From positions 258,585,533 to 258,649,532 of the forward strand of contig NC_081410.1 in the NCBI RefSeq assembly GCF_030272615.1: a stretch of DNA of 64,000 nucleotides. The letters are read 5' to 3'. Under the pieces are notes generated by a model that had not been told where the DNA came from, made no database searches, and saw only the letters and a program-made list of their open reading frames with translations. This DNA comes from Cryptomeria japonica (taxonomy: Eukaryota > Streptophyta > Pinopsida > Cupressales > Cupressaceae). Below, one piece after another: positions 1 through 12,900 of this stretch (its first letter is position 1; each line of letters begins with the position of its first letter). Made by a program: the position numbers and the translations under genes.

Positions 1-338
1 TAAATTGTGATGTTAGTGACAATGCCATAGAAGTAGTATTGAGTCAAAGAGGTGAACTCATTGCTTATTTAAGTAAAAAGTTAAATGATGCCAAGAGGAA
101 TTCTTTTGTTTATGATCAAGAGTTTTATGTTCTAGTTTAGGCACTGAAGAATTAGATACATTATCTTTTTCCAAAAGAGTGTTTATTTATTGATCATCAA
201 GCTTTCTAGTATTTCAATAGTCAAAGGAAGTTGAATCAAATATATTTAAAATGGGTTGAGCTTTTGCAAAGTTACAATTTTAGTTTGAAGTATGGGAGTG
301 GAAGGCCTAATAGAGTTGTAGATGCCTTGAGTAGAAGG
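1..338 (+). pseudogene. Ty3/gypsy pol relic, RNase H region (partial)
   Basis: Read in the frame beginning at base 3, this translates to a Ty3/gypsy RNase H segment. It shows CDVSDNAIEVVLSQ, then GELIAYLSKKLNDAKRN, then IDHQAF, then KWVELLQSYNFSLKYGSG, and ends with VVDALSRR, the usual end of this domain. In an active element the domain degrades RNA in the RNA:DNA hybrid during reverse transcription. Three in-frame stops (near 136, 154 and 208) show it is dead. The upstream Gag, protease and RT lie outside the window. The frame stops abruptly at 338 and resumes at 5149 with HNLLIEM, so a 4.8-kb unit was inserted exactly between these codons. Confidence 0.85.
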
Positions 339-2181
339 TGTAATGTAGTACCCCTTCTCAATCAGAATTTTTAGACTTATGTTTGACTTCTGTTGACTGT
401 TCAGTAAATACATTATTGTTATACTTTATTCAGACTTTATGCGATGTTATTACATGCTTTAACTTGATATGTAGTGTATGCTTTCATGCAGTATTTCATT
501 ACTTATGTTAAATGTGATTTTATGGATTACTGACATGGACTGACACATTTACTTTATATGCGCAATGTGTTATTTGTATGTTTCATGTTTGCAAGTGTAT
601 GGGATACGAGGGGATGATTTTCCTTCACTCACTCTGGTGAGACAGGGAACATCACGATTCTCCTTCATCGACGTGTGTGCTGTGTTTGTTTATATATTTT
701 TCTATATGCACATGTGGTTCGTTGATGCAGGACATTGCAGGTATAGTACCGGGTAGGTACGGGGTATCGACTCCACCTAGTTTCACAGGTCTGAGCATGC
801 CTTATTTGTTTGATGGGAGTGGAGGAGATAGTTCTTGGACCCTAATTTGACCCGCAGTTACACTCATGTGAGTGTTATCAATCGGTCATCCTTCCCATTT
901 GATTGGTATGCGAGTCATAGTGCTTTGGTATTTTCATTTTGTGAGTCATCATTTGATCATTCCTCATTTCACGTGCTTCTGATTATTTGATTAGTTTGAA
1001 ATTGAGTGAATGGTGTTATTTCATGTTGGCGTATTTAATTTAATAAATATGCCCTTGATTTATTGATTTAATTTAATAATGGAGTTGTTAAAATTAAATA
1101 GTTAAATTTGCATGATATATTGTGATATAGTTGTATTAAATTATTAGAAAAAGAAAAAAGTAAATGCTTTGCTATTTAAATTTTAAATGCTAATGTTGAG
1201 TTAAAGTCTCATGGGAAAAGAAAATGAAAATAAAAATAAATAAAGGCATTTCCTTTTTACCTTTTTATTTAACTTTTAGATTTTTATTTTGTTCAAAAAA
1301 AGGGGATTGTGGCATGGAAAAGGGAATTAGATTTCTTTTACTTTTTAAACTAGTTTATTCTTATTGGTTGGAAAAAAAAATTTAACCTAAAGGTTTAGGT
1401 TGAAATATTTTTGGCTATATTGCCTGTGAGTTCACGGGAACAGAGAAGTTTTTTTTTTAATACAAAAAGTTGGAAATCCATTTGGGAGGAGGAATCTGGA
1501 CTTGGAATTGGTATGCAGGGTTGAAGCTCTTCCACAAATTTTCTTCCTGGATTGCTTTGCAGGTTGGGTAGGTTTTCTTCTTGTGTTACAATAAAAATTT
1601 GAATGTTTGAGCTCTTTTCCTATGTGTTTGATTAATATTGTTAAATCTTGTTGGAGATTCTTGTTGAAGGTTTGATTTGGAAAAATAGAGTAGTTTGCTA
1701 TTGGATTTAATTAAATCCCAAATCAATGTGTTTTGTTGAAGAGTTTTTCCAATTTTTGTTGGTTGTGTGTTTTCAAGTTCTTGCAAAAATTTGGTTTTTG
1801 ATTATTTTCTCTATTTGAGTTGTAAGGAATAGAGTTTGTTTTCTGAGTGATTGTAAGTTTCTATTTGTTCAAATTTGGGGGTTATGCTGAATTTTTTTTG
1901 TTAATTTGCCTCTTTTTATGATGCAAGGATTCTTCCTATGTAAGAAGAAATAAAAAAAAGAATCAAATCCCCTCTAATTTCTTAAGTTTCTTTTGAAATT
2001 GTGCCCAAGATCTATAGATTTGGGTCTTTTATGCTTTATTGGTTTGACATAATTCCTCATTGAAAAGAATTCATTTCAAAACTTGTTGTTCACTATATTC
2101 TAGTTACTAGTGATTTTTGTGCAATGTGAATGGTTTAATTTTTAATTAAAATTAAAATATATATATATAATAAATTGAACC

Positions 2182-2208
2182 CACGTGGCAGGGTATACCC
2201 ACCACGTG
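2182..2208. promoter_or_regulatory. Paired G-box palindromes in the giant LTR
   Basis: Two CACGTG cores lie at 2182-2187 and 2203-2208 inside an inverted repeat (CCACGTGG ... CCACGTGG). They are followed by a run of GGTAG/CTACC inverted motifs to about 2325. CACGTG is the plant G-box bound by bHLH and bZIP factors. Any promoter activity is inference. Confidence 0.3.
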
Positions 2209-2328
2209 GGATGGTAGTTGTTGTTACCGTAAGGCAGAAGCACTACCCATGGTAGTGATTGCTACCGGTCGGTAGCAGCATTACCAACAATAGTGACTGC
2301 TACCGACAGGTAGGCTAATGCCACCGCT

Positions 2329-2387
2329 GTTAAATATAAGCGCGTGTTAAATTTATGATTTTGTTTCTTCAATATCATTTTTTTATT

Positions 2388-2482
<95 letters not shown>

Positions 2483-3293
2483 TATTTACTTCTTTAAATC
2501 AAGGCATTAGTAATGTGATTAAATTGGTAAATATATTTATCCTGGAAATAGATTAAATATTTTAATATAATTCATATTTTATTTGTTATATATTTAATAT
2601 GGATTTTATTATTTTGTTTGGATTATTGTATTGGAAATAAATAATATTGAATGACGTTTTAGGATGATGTATTAAATGTGGGGTGTTTTATTTAATTTTC
2701 AATTGATGAATTTTCAAATGTTTATGATGTTGATATTCTCAAAGATTGTCTGAGTCCATACTTAGTGAAGTTCATTTTTCTTGCAAGGGGTTTATTTTGT
2801 TGTTATTTCTCGTCTATGTTTAGTCGTCTTGTTGTGGTGTATTTTGTACCTCTTGATCAGGTAATGTATTATGACCTCGTTGTCTTAACCATGTTGTGCC
2901 TATTCCTTATGGTTAACCAAGGGTTAGGAAGCCTTTGTTTTTGGCCACCTGTATTTTGATAGTGGTGTTATGGCTGTCTGTTTTGCCATAGGGTCCTTGT
3001 AGAGTGACCATGTTCGTTTAGTGTCCTATGAGAGAGTGGCTTTCAAGTGGGGGCCGCACTCGAAGTGGTTGGCAGGATAACCCCTCGAAAGTCAGATAAT
3101 AAGTGATAACCTAATAATTGATTAGGGGGTGGGTATTTTTTTAATATTAATTAAGATATTGTACCCCACACATGGTTGAGTGCTCGTATAGGCTCAAGAT
3201 GTAGTGGGAAGGCCTAGAATGGCAAACCGACCACCTTGTATTCACGAAGAGTTGGTAGGGTCCGCATGAGACTTAGATGGAACCGAGGGTTCA
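2329..3293. repeat. Tandem duplication inside giant LTR, copy 1
   Basis: This 965-bp block begins GTTAAATATAAGCGCGTG and ends GAGGGTTCA. It is nearly identical to 3341-4307, with a 47-bp spacer between. It holds an (AT)n(GA)n microsatellite and a 64-codon chance ORF (2765-2959) that recurs in copy 2 with a few substitutions. Near identity implies the duplication is more recent than the decay of the host gypsy element. Confidence 0.95.
2391..2478. repeat. (AT)n(GA)n compound microsatellite, copy 1
   Basis: Pure AT dinucleotides to about 2432 are followed directly by GA dinucleotides to 2478. Confidence 0.97.
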
Positions 3294-3340
3294 AGAATTT
3301 TTTTCCCCTCTTCATGATGCTTTAAAAAAATGTGTCCATT

Positions 3341-3399
3341 GTTAAATATAAGCGTGTGTTAAATTTATGATTTTGTTTCTTCAATATCATTTTTTTATT

Positions 3400-3496
<97 letters not shown>

Positions 3497-4307
3497 TATT
3501 TACTTCTTTAAATCAAGGCATTAGTTATGTGATTAAATTGGTAAATATATTTATTTTGGAAATAGATTAAATATTTTAATATAATTCATATTTTATTTGT
3601 TATATATTTAATATGGATTTTATTATTTTGTTTGGATTATTGTATTGGAAATAAATAATATTGAATGATGTTTTAGGATGATGTATTAAATGTGGGGTGT
3701 TTTATTTAATTTTCAATTGATGAATTTGCAAGTGTTTATGATGTTGATATTCTCAAAGATTGTCTGAGTTCATACTTAGTGAAATTCATTTTTCTTGCAA
3801 GGGGTTTATTTTGTTGTTATTTCTCATCTATGTTTAGTCGTCCTGTTGTGGCATATTTTGTACCTCTTGATCAGGTAATGTATTATGACCTCGTTGTCTT
3901 AACCGTGTTGTGCCTATTCCTTATGGTTAACCAAGGGTTAGGAAGCCTTTGTTTTTGGCCACCTGTATTTTGATAGTGGTGTTATGGCTGTCTGTTTCGC
4001 CATAGGGTCCTCGTAGAGTGACCATGTTCGTTTAGTGTCCTATGAGAGAGTGGCTTTCAAGTGGGGGCCGCACTCGAAGTGGTTGGCAGGATAACCCCTC
4101 GAAAGTCAGATAATAAGTGATAACCTAATAATTGATTAGGGGGTGGGTATTTTTTTAATATTAATTAAGATATTGTACCCCGCACATGGTTGAGTGCTCG
4201 TATAGGCTCAAGATGTAGTGGGAAGGCCTGGAATGGCAAACTGACCACCTTGTATTCACGAAGAGTTGGTAGGGTCTGCATGAGACTTAGATGGAATCGA
4301 GGGTTCA
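3341..4307. repeat. Tandem duplication inside giant LTR, copy 2
   Basis: Second copy of the 2329-3293 block at a period of 1,012 bp. Differences are scattered substitutions (for example GCGTGTG for GCGCGTG at the start) and microsatellite length: its GA tract is longer and its AT tract shorter than in copy 1. The sequence from 4308 onward continues the unique part of the LTR. Confidence 0.95.
3411..3492. repeat. (AT)n(GA)n compound microsatellite, copy 2
   Basis: AT dinucleotides to about 3432 and then GA dinucleotides to 3492. It occupies the same place in copy 2 as the tract at 2391-2478 in copy 1 but with different repeat numbers. Confidence 0.97.
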
Positions 4308-5148
4308 GGAAAGGTTACCAGGATAACCCAGGATGGGGGTTGGGACCTATGGAGGCCTACCTAGGGTAACCATCATAAGATATGCGATGACACTCTCTCT
4401 TTAGGGTCACTAGTGTATTGTGATGTCGAGTCCACCTGGAGCATTGTGGAGTTGTATTGTATTGTCGTCCTTGTCTTGCTTATGCTTTCTTGAGGGTCTT
4501 TTGCTATCTCCTAGCACAGTGGGGTGATTCCGTTTTGGGATCACATGGTCGAGTGGTAGTGAAACTTCCCATCAGATGTTCTTTTTCATACCTTCATGCG
4601 AGAACTAGCTTCACAGGTGTTCTTGTGGCTCGTGATTCATGCATCATCTCATGTTGGAGATTATTGTACTTTTAAGACCTATGTGGTCATTTTTATCTAT
4701 GAATTTATGTAACCTTGTAATTGGTAATGATGTAAGTTGTTCTTGTATTATTGGGAGCCATCTATTTGATGATCAATGTAATCTTAAGTTATTGGATGTT
4801 ATTTTATCAATTATCCTTATGCTTTGTGCAAATGCTTAATTGAAGAGAAATTATATTGTAATACTTTCAATATTTAAATGATGAAATATGTTATTTGTAT
4901 ATGGTTTATTATTTTCAATGAGTAATTGATGGTTAATTGGAGTAATCTTAATTATGGAATTTAACCTTTTGTTTAATTCTTTATTGGTAACCCTTTAGAA
5001 ATTCTTGTGTTAGTCTTCCACTTGTGTTATTATTGTGCTATGTAGTAGTTAAAGCACTTAATGTGATTTATACTTTAAAAAAAAATTGTTTCACCCTTAG
5101 TTGCTTAGTTGTATGGTTTTTCTTTGAGGTTCCTAGCGGGGCATTACA

Positions 5149-6400
5149 CATAATTTGTTGATAGAGATGCAGACTGAAGTTGTTTGGTTCAATGAACTCA
5201 TGAGTTTTTATATTGATGATTTTGATTTTTGAAAGGCTTAGAGAGATTGCATGGAGCATGCTACTTTAGATAGTACGAGGTGGTTCAATATTATAATCCA
5301 ATATGGTATGTTATTCAAAGGAAGTTGATTGTGCATTTCAAAGTATTCCATGGGGGAGAACATAATTAAGGAGAAGTAGAATGAAGGAATGGTAGGACAA
5401 TTTGGTCAAGATAAGAGAATTTATCTTGTTATTAAGAATTATTATTAGCCAAAACAATACTAGGATGTGAAGAAGTTCATGTAGATTTGTAGAGTATTTT
5501 ATATGGAAAAAGGAAAATGTTATAATACAAGGATATATCAGCCATTATCTATCCCAAAGAGTCATGGAATTATATTAGTATGTATTTTGTTCTTGTTTAC
5601 CAAGGACACATGGAGGACATGATTCCATTCTGTGGTGGTGGAAAAATTACTGAAGATGACACATTTTATTCCTTATAAGAAGACTAATGATGTTGTCCAT
5701 GTTGCAAAAATATTTTTTAGAGAGGTGGTGGGACTAAATGTTCTACCAAAGAGCATAGTTTCAGATTGAGATACCAAGTTTGTTTGGTATTTCTGGAGGA
5801 TATTGTGGAAGAAGTTGAAGAAATGTTTGAAGTTAGTTCTCCAAACAATCTATAAACCAATGGGTCGACATAAGTGGTGAATAGGAGTTTTAGTAACCTA
5901 CTGAGATGCTTAATAGGAGATAAACCCAAGGGATGGGATTTTATTTTATCATAAGCAAAATTTTCTTACGAAAATTCTATCAATAAGAGCACTAGTAAAT
6001 CACCATTCCAGATTATATATGAAAGTAGTACAATAACTAATTTAGAGTTAAGGAAGATGGAAAAAGGAGAAAAGAAAAGCATCAAAGTTGAATACTTTGC
6101 ATAACAACTAAAGAATTTGCATGAAGAGGCAAGGATGCATATTAATAAGATGAATATTTAGGACAAGGCTATGAAAAATCAAAATAGGATATTTAAATAA
6201 TTTTAGATTAGTGATGAAGTCATGGTTCACATGAGAAAATAAAGGTTTCCAATGGGAACATATAATAAGTTGAAGATGAATAAATTTGGGAAATGCATAA
6301 TCCAAAGGAAACATGCTTTAGAAAATGATTATGAGGAAGAGTTGTCAAGTAGACTTAAAATTTTGCCCATGTTTAATAGTTTAGATTTGATAGGGTATCA
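5149..6400 (+). pseudogene. Ty3/gypsy pol relic, integrase region
   Basis: Continuation of the gypsy frame broken at 338. Resuming with HNLLIEMQTEVVWFNELM, it can be followed through frameshifts and many stops. Around 5650-5760 it reads [20 protein letters not shown] and then VLPKSIVSD, the integrase catalytic core. At 5878-6025 it reads NRSFSNLLRCLIGDKPKGWD and then SPFQIIYE. Near 6270-6390 KMNKFGKCIIQRKHALENDY and LPMFNSLDLIGYHE match the C-terminal part of gypsy integrases. In life this protein inserts retroelement cDNA into the genome. The many stops make it a pseudogene. A short sequence (AAAATTTTGCCCATG...) is repeated about 80 bp apart at 6358 and 6440. Confidence 0.8.
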
Positions 6401-7249
6401 TGAATAATAGTTTAATAGTTTAGTAGTGAAGACAGTGGTTAAAATTTTGCCCATGTTTAATAGTTTAGTAGTGAAGATAATGGTTTCAACTTGCCGATTT
6501 GTCTTGATAGAATTAGATTTATTGTAATAAAAAAGCCCATGTGGTTGTAGCCTATGATTTCTGAGCATTGTAATTCATTTTCATGAAAGTAATAGAAATT
6601 GGTTATTTTCTCTCTTTCAATTGTCTTATCTCTATTAGTGCTCCATGTGTGTGTTTTGTGGAGTAGATCTTCATCACATACTATTTATTCCTTCTACATA
6701 ATTTAGCAGTTAGGTAAAAATTGATGCATCAAATGGGGAAGTGCATGCTCAACTGATAAGATCACATACAAAACCAAACTTTTAATTTTAAAAATACTTG
6801 AAATTAGATACTTTTGTAACCTCTCTATTTGTCTCCATTTTATTTTCAATGTATTGCATTCACACCCATAAATAACTAGTGTGGTAGATAACCCAAATAG
6901 GGTCCTCTTAGTTTTTCAATCTCAAAACTCTAGATTCTTGGATCTATTTTGTAAGAACTACAAATCTTTTTAGCCCGATTTGTATTATTGTTGTCTAAAA
7001 ATTATCCTAGCTAAGATTATTGCTAAAATCTATACCAAATTACTTATATCTATCGACCACTTAAAAAGGAATTTGTTCAAATAAAGATTCAATATGTCTA
7101 TTTTTCATTATAAGGTATATATTATGACCTTGGGTTTACTATGGTTCACTTGTATCCTAACAACTAAACAAAACATTCCTATATATATCAAGTTCTCTCT
7201 AAGGTTATGTGGTATTCTTTCTATTAAAATACACATATTTTCATTTAGG
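6401..7249. other. Non-coding; possible 3' LTR remnant of gypsy relic
   Basis: AT-rich sequence without a supported frame. The first 300 bases follow the integrase C-terminus, where a 3' LTR would be expected, and the CT-rich TTATTTTCTCTCTTTC tract near 6602 looks like an LTR end. No matching 5' LTR is in the window, so this cannot be confirmed. Nothing recognisable was seen from about 6720 to 7249. Confidence 0.3.
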
Positions 7250-8760
7250 AGTAACTTTATTATATAGTTGGGTAAGACAAAATGGTACTACATATCAGTG
7301 TTTTTTTTCTACTCATGGAAAGTAAGGTTCTTTTCTATGTTGATCGCACTTTGACTATCACAACCAATCCACATTACAACTTGAATCAACCTAATATCAT
7401 AACACAACCTCTTGGTCCAAAAATCATCCTTAAAAATATGAGTACCTTCTATTAAGTCTACCATTTTAGTTGAAAAAACAATCATGACATGTCTCTTACT
7501 CATCCAACAAACTACACCATCGAACATGTTAAACACATAACCACTAGTATATCTCTTTTGATATATCCTACCTAATATTTACCCACATATGCATGTTTAT
7601 TAGTTATCATACTCCTTCCTTTAGTACCTTTCTATTTTAGAACCTCCTTATTGTAAAACATCGTATTGTAGAACCTATTCCAAGTACTACTATAGAACAT
7701 GGTAAGATCTTGATATGGATCTAATCACCATTTAAAAAAAATTATTCTTTGAAGGGCCATGAATATTTTTGAAAACCATGTTTACTACAATCTAGTGATC
7801 CTTTCTTGAGTTGGACATTATATCTACTTAAGACTCTTATTACTTGGGAAATTCCTAGTATGTTGTAGACCATAGGATTTATAAGGCTACCAAATAAAAT
7901 CACATATTGGACATATATTATGTTCTTAGTTTCATTAGTTGTGGATGGAAATTCCTCCACTAAAATATTTGTTCCTACCAAAATAGAAAAACTCACTAGT
8001 TGTAGTCCTATATGTTGAAGTGTTGTAAAATAGAGTCAATATACTTCCTCTAAATTAAAAAAAACAATATCCTTATATTTATTACTCAAAGTCTTCATCC
8101 CTAAAATAGATTTATGATAATTAATATCCTTTATAGAAAATTAAAACAAAATTTAAATTTTAAAACTCTAATAATTTACTACTAAAATACATAATCCCAA
8201 ATTGATCACCAATTTTCTTATAATAACCACAATAAATCTAATATATAACTAACAATTTCTAACTTCAAAACATGCAAATTAAAGTTTTGGTATCACATCA
8301 CAGGGGACCATTTTAGACCATAAATAAAATTAATTAACCTACAAACCATGCCTTCATTACCCTTTGACATAAAGTGCTTTGGCTCCAACATGTAGATCTC
8401 TTCCTCCAAATCTTCATGCAAGAATTTATTTGTAGCATTTGTTCTCTCAACCTCAAGGTCAAAAGAAATACTAATAAATAAAAATAATCAAATAGATGTA
8501 AGATTTAAATAGGAGAAAGGGTTCCACAAAGTTCAAGTTCCTCTACCTTTGATTAATGTTTCATGACTTACCTTTATTTATACTTCTTAATGTTTATCTC
8601 ATAACTAACTTTGTTTCTTCTTGAAAACACGTCTACAACGAGTTTCCTATCCTTAAGCACTACAACCATGTATCATGTTCTTTTCTTCTTTAGCATTGGC
8701 ATCTCATCATCAGTGGTCTTATAAGACTCATTATTGTTAGACAACATTACTTCCTTTATA
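7250..8760 (-). pseudogene. Decayed Ty1/copia RT-RNase H relic
   Basis: Read on the minus strand, pieces of Copia Pol appear in the right order. Near 8750-8620 come DEMPMLKKKRT and KDRKLV (start of the RT region). Near 8470-8340 come ATNKFLHEDLEEEIYMLEP and SKGNEGMVC (RT core). At 7996-7742 GSLINPMVYNI and VIRVLSRY form the end of RT. At 7536-7309 GVVCWMSKRH and IGCDSQSAINIEKNLTFHE are RNase H, followed near 7290 by a shifted YHFV. Copia Pol copies element RNA into DNA. Stops, frameshifts and missing segments show it is an old fragment. No LTRs were identified for it, and it is more decayed than the Copia elements nearby. Confidence 0.75.
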
Positions 8761-8979
8761 TTTCAAATTTCACCATTAATATAAAAATATAATAGAAATT
8801 AGGTGGGTTACACCTTCATGGTTTCTTGTTTTGTTGAGTGGACCTCCTCAATATTAGGATAATGGTGTCTCAACCTTGCAATTATATAAGGTTGATGTTT
8901 ATAGTAAATGTTATTTATAACTTAAGTTTACATTTGAGAACAAATTGTTCCAAATTTTTGGATTGGCTAAATAAGTAAT

Positions 8980-9530
8980 TGTTGGCAACAATGTAACAAT
9001 CTGAGATGGGGTGGGGGTGAATCGGTTTGCACAAAAACTTATTGCAACTTAAACCACAAATCAAATCTGATAATTAATAGTTAAAGCATGAAACAACACC
9101 ACATCAACAACACCATAACACCAATATTTTTGACGTGAAAAACCTGGTTAAGAGAAAAACCACGGTGGGAACCTACCCATAATGAGATAATACCCTGTTA
9201 GGAGTAAATGTAAATATTACAATGGGTAATGCACATGCATTCAAGCACATTGCCTAGAGCTTGCTACTCAAATAAGAAACTAGAATACCAAATAACACAA
9301 ACAATTGAATAAATTTATCAATACCCGATCTTATAAATTGATCACATAAATATGCAAACTTCTACAAATAGGAATGAACCATCTAAAAACAATATACCAG
9401 AAACCCTTTGAATCACATCAACTCATCTGCTATACACAGGCTAAACCAACTCATCCAACCAAACTACAACATTGGAATACACAAAAGAATATATTGACAT
9501 CAATGACAACACATCAACCAATGTCCAACA
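8980..9530 (-). repeat. 3' LTR (short) of Copia element
   Basis: This 551-bp LTR starts TGTTGGCAACAATG and ends AATGTCCAACA. It aligns with the first ~250 and last ~280 bp of the right LTR but lacks the whole middle. The junction lies near 9290, where AAATAAGAAAC passes directly into tail sequence. Confidence 0.88.
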
Positions 9531-9544
9531 ATATCCCCCTTTGG
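9531..9544 (-). promoter_or_regulatory. Polypurine tract of Copia element
   Basis: On the minus strand this reads CCAAAGGGGGATAT directly before the 3' LTR, the usual primer for plus-strand DNA synthesis. Further pyrimidine runs of the same kind (CTCCCCC and similar on the + strand) recur through 9545-9850, as they do in the sister element at 49300-49600. Confidence 0.75.
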
Positions 9545-9902
9545 CATTGATGGAAACATATGAATGTGAAAAACAATCAATGCAAAGAAAGAAATTAACT
9601 CTCAACAATCTCCCCCAAAATCACAAGGATCAACTCCCCCTCAGACAACCAACTCAAATCACAAGTCTCAAAATGCTCTTCTCTCCAACAATTTTTTTAG
9701 CATGCTTCTCTCCCCCTTTGACATCAATGACAAAGGCTCAGGAATCAAGATTCCCTCCCCTTTGAATTAGCTTCACAAATCTATACATCTGAACCACTGA
9801 ACACCAACTCTGACTACTCCCCCTAAGTAGCAGCCTCACTCATCAATCTAGATCACAAAATACCTTTGTGAAGTTCATCAAACTGATGCAAATCTATGCA
9901 TC

Positions 9903-12900
9903 TTAGTTCTCATTAGGAGGGGAAATTACCCCTAACTTCTCCCTGAGATACTCAAAAGTATCTTTAGGCAAAAGCTTCATAAAGATATTTGCAATCTGTT
10001 CCTTTGTATATACACACTCCAATCTAACTTATTTCTCATTCACCTTCTCTCTCAAAAAATGAAACTTGATTGATATATGCTTTGTTTTGGAATGCAACAC
10101 CGGATTCTTTGAAATATTGATAAAACTTGAATTTTTACAGTATATAGCAATAGGCTCATAATAAATAATTCTTATATCCTTCAACATCTACATCATCCAA
10201 ATTACCTGAGTACAATTACTAGCAGCAACAATGTATTCAACCTCTGTAGTAGATAAAGAAATAGCATTCTACTTCTTACTTACCCAAGAGACCAACTTCT
10301 TAGCCAAAAAGGATGCACCACCAGTAGTACTCTTCTGGTCATCAACATCACCTTACCAATCAGCATCTATAAAAGCACTCAAGGTAAAGTTATCATTCTT
10401 AGGATACCACAAACCAAAATCAACCGTCCCTTTCAAATATTTGAATATCCTTTTTATAGCTGTAACATGAGATTCCTTAGGATCAACTTGGAATCTAGCA
10501 ACATGACACACAACATTCATTATATCAGGTCTAGTTTGATTCAAATACAACAAACCACCAATCATAGATGTATATATGGTCTGATTAATTTTCGGAGAAT
10601 CATCATCCTTTGTCAACTTACATCTAGTCACCATAGGTGTACCAACTGATTTAGAGTCCTCAAAACCAAATTTCTTAAACAATTCCTTCACATACTTGGA
10701 CTGAGATATGAAAATACCTTTATCCAACTAAGTAATTTGCAATCCTAGAAAGAATTTCATTTCACCAATCATAGACATCTCAAATTCATTCTGCATCTCT
10801 TCAACAAATTTCTTACATAGGCAATCATTTCATCCAAAGATAATGTCATCAACAATAAAGATGTTATTCTTATTAATCTTGATATAAAAATTACTGTCAG
10901 TAGTACCTTTATTGAATCCAAGCTTCATCAAATACTTATCAAATCTGGCATACCAGACTTTGGGGGCTTGCTTCAATCCATACAATGTTTTTTTCAATTA
11001 CAAACCATGTCCTTTTCATTTGTCAGCTTAAATCCATCTGGTTACTCAATGTAGACTTCTTCCAACTCACCATTAAGAAAGGTTGATTTGACATCCATTT
11101 GATAAACCTTGAAATATTTGTGAGCAACATAGGCAAGAAATAATCTAACATCTTCAATTCTAGATACTGGAGCAAAAGTCTCCTCATAATCAATTCTTTC
11201 CATCTGTGAATAACCCTTACACACAAGTCTATCTTTATTTCGAACAACTTCACCCTATTCATTCAACTTATTCCAGAATACCCATTTAGTTCCAATTACA
11301 TTTTTATCCTTAGGTCTAGGAACAAGAATCCATGTATCATTTTTCTTAGTTTGATTCAATTCTTCTTCCATATCTTTAATCCAATTTTTATTTGTACATG
11401 CTTCCTCAACATTTTTAGGTTCAATCTTAGAAATCAAACAAATTTCTTCAACTAGTCTTCTCCTAGTCATCACACCTTTATTCTTATCACCAATAATCTG
11501 ATTTTTTGAATGACTCAACCTTACATATTTGGGATTTTTTAGGATTTTCTTTAATTTCATGCTCTTGAACTCTTTCTTCTGCATTAGCATCTGCACCTTC
11601 ATTCTCAGGCTTTTCTAGAGCAATCTAAACTTGACTTTGGGTCTGCACTTGCTTTCCTTTATCTAAACTAGCATCCTGATCATCAAAATCATATCCGCAA
11701 GATCTAATGTGTCTTACATTACCTCACATACCTTCTCATTAGAACTTTCAACTATCTTTCTCAATCTTTTATTATAACACTGGTAGGACTTACTTTTTAT
11801 ACAATAACCAAGAAAGATTCTTTCATCACATCTAGCACCAAACTTTCCAAGATCTTCACCTCTTTTGATATAGCATTTACTTCCAATTTTTTTGTAATAT
11901 CTAATAGTAGGGGCATGAGCAAACCATAACTCATAAGGAGTCTTACCAATATCACCTTTGACATTTACCCGGTTAAGAGTGTATACTGTAGTAGTCACAA
12001 CTTCTTTCCAAAACATATGCAGAACATTTCCTCCAATCATCATAGTTATAGCAACTTCTTGAACTGTTCTATTCTTTCTCTCTACAACACCATTCTATTG
12101 TGGTGTCCTAGGAGTAGATAATTGTTTCTTAACTCCATGGTCTTCAGAATATGCATTAAACTCATCGGAAGTGAATTCTCTATCTTTGTCAAATCTCAGA
12201 TAGAAGGTAACCCACATCATTCTTGAATAATCAGCAATCAACAACATGGAATATCTGTCACCCTATAAGCTTCTCATTCTAGAAGGACCACACATATCAG
12301 TATGCACAAGATCCAACAATCCATTAGAATTATACTATTTTCTCTTATAAGTAACTCATGTTTGCTTCCCTAATTGACATTCCTTACATACCAGATTAGA
12401 AGGCTTTGTTAACTTCGGTAGATATCTTACTGCTTGAGTAGGAGTTATCTTAACCATGCAATCAAAATTTACATGCCACATCCTTTTATGCCATAACCAA
12501 TTTTCATCAATCTGAGAAATCAAATAACTTTTACCACCAATATTCAAGTGAAATATATTACCTTTAGTCATTGTCCCTGATGCAATCTTAGTTCCAGAGC
12601 TACTCAAGATCTCACATTTGCCATTCTTGAATTGCAAGTTATATCCCTTATCAACCATCTGACCAACACTCAAAAGATTATGCTTTAAACCTACAACATA
12701 CAACACATCATCAGTTGTGCTTACCATCAAGAGAAATAAAACCTCTACCATGGATTGCACAAGCCTTTTTATCACCAAATCTTACTATACCACCATCATA
12801 CTTTGAAAAGTTTACAAATTTACTCTTATCACCTGTCATATGATGAGAGCAAACACTGTCAATTACCAATTCATCTTTCTCCTCAACTTCAGTAGCCAAA

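Larger units (their letters stand above)
339..5148. mobile_element. Giant solo-LTR-like insertion in gypsy pol
   Basis: The unit begins TGTAATGTAGTACCCC and ends GGGGCATTACA, imperfect terminal inverted ends with TG...CA borders as in gypsy LTRs. It has no recognisable Gag or Pol frame; its open frames are short and two are just copies of each other. It sits precisely inside a gypsy reading frame, which supports both borders. A 5-bp target duplication is not visible: the left flank ends GAAGG and the right begins CATAA. At 4,810 bp it is very long for an LTR, about 1 kb of which is an internal duplication. Alternatives are a non-autonomous element made mostly of LTR, or an LTR left by recombination between elements, which would explain the missing duplication. 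Confidence 0.6.

Noticed and set aside
2765-3973. Two similar 64-codon ORFs (2765-2959 and 3779-3973)
   Set aside because: Their similarity comes from the DNA-level tandem duplication; no homology or coding bias is evident.
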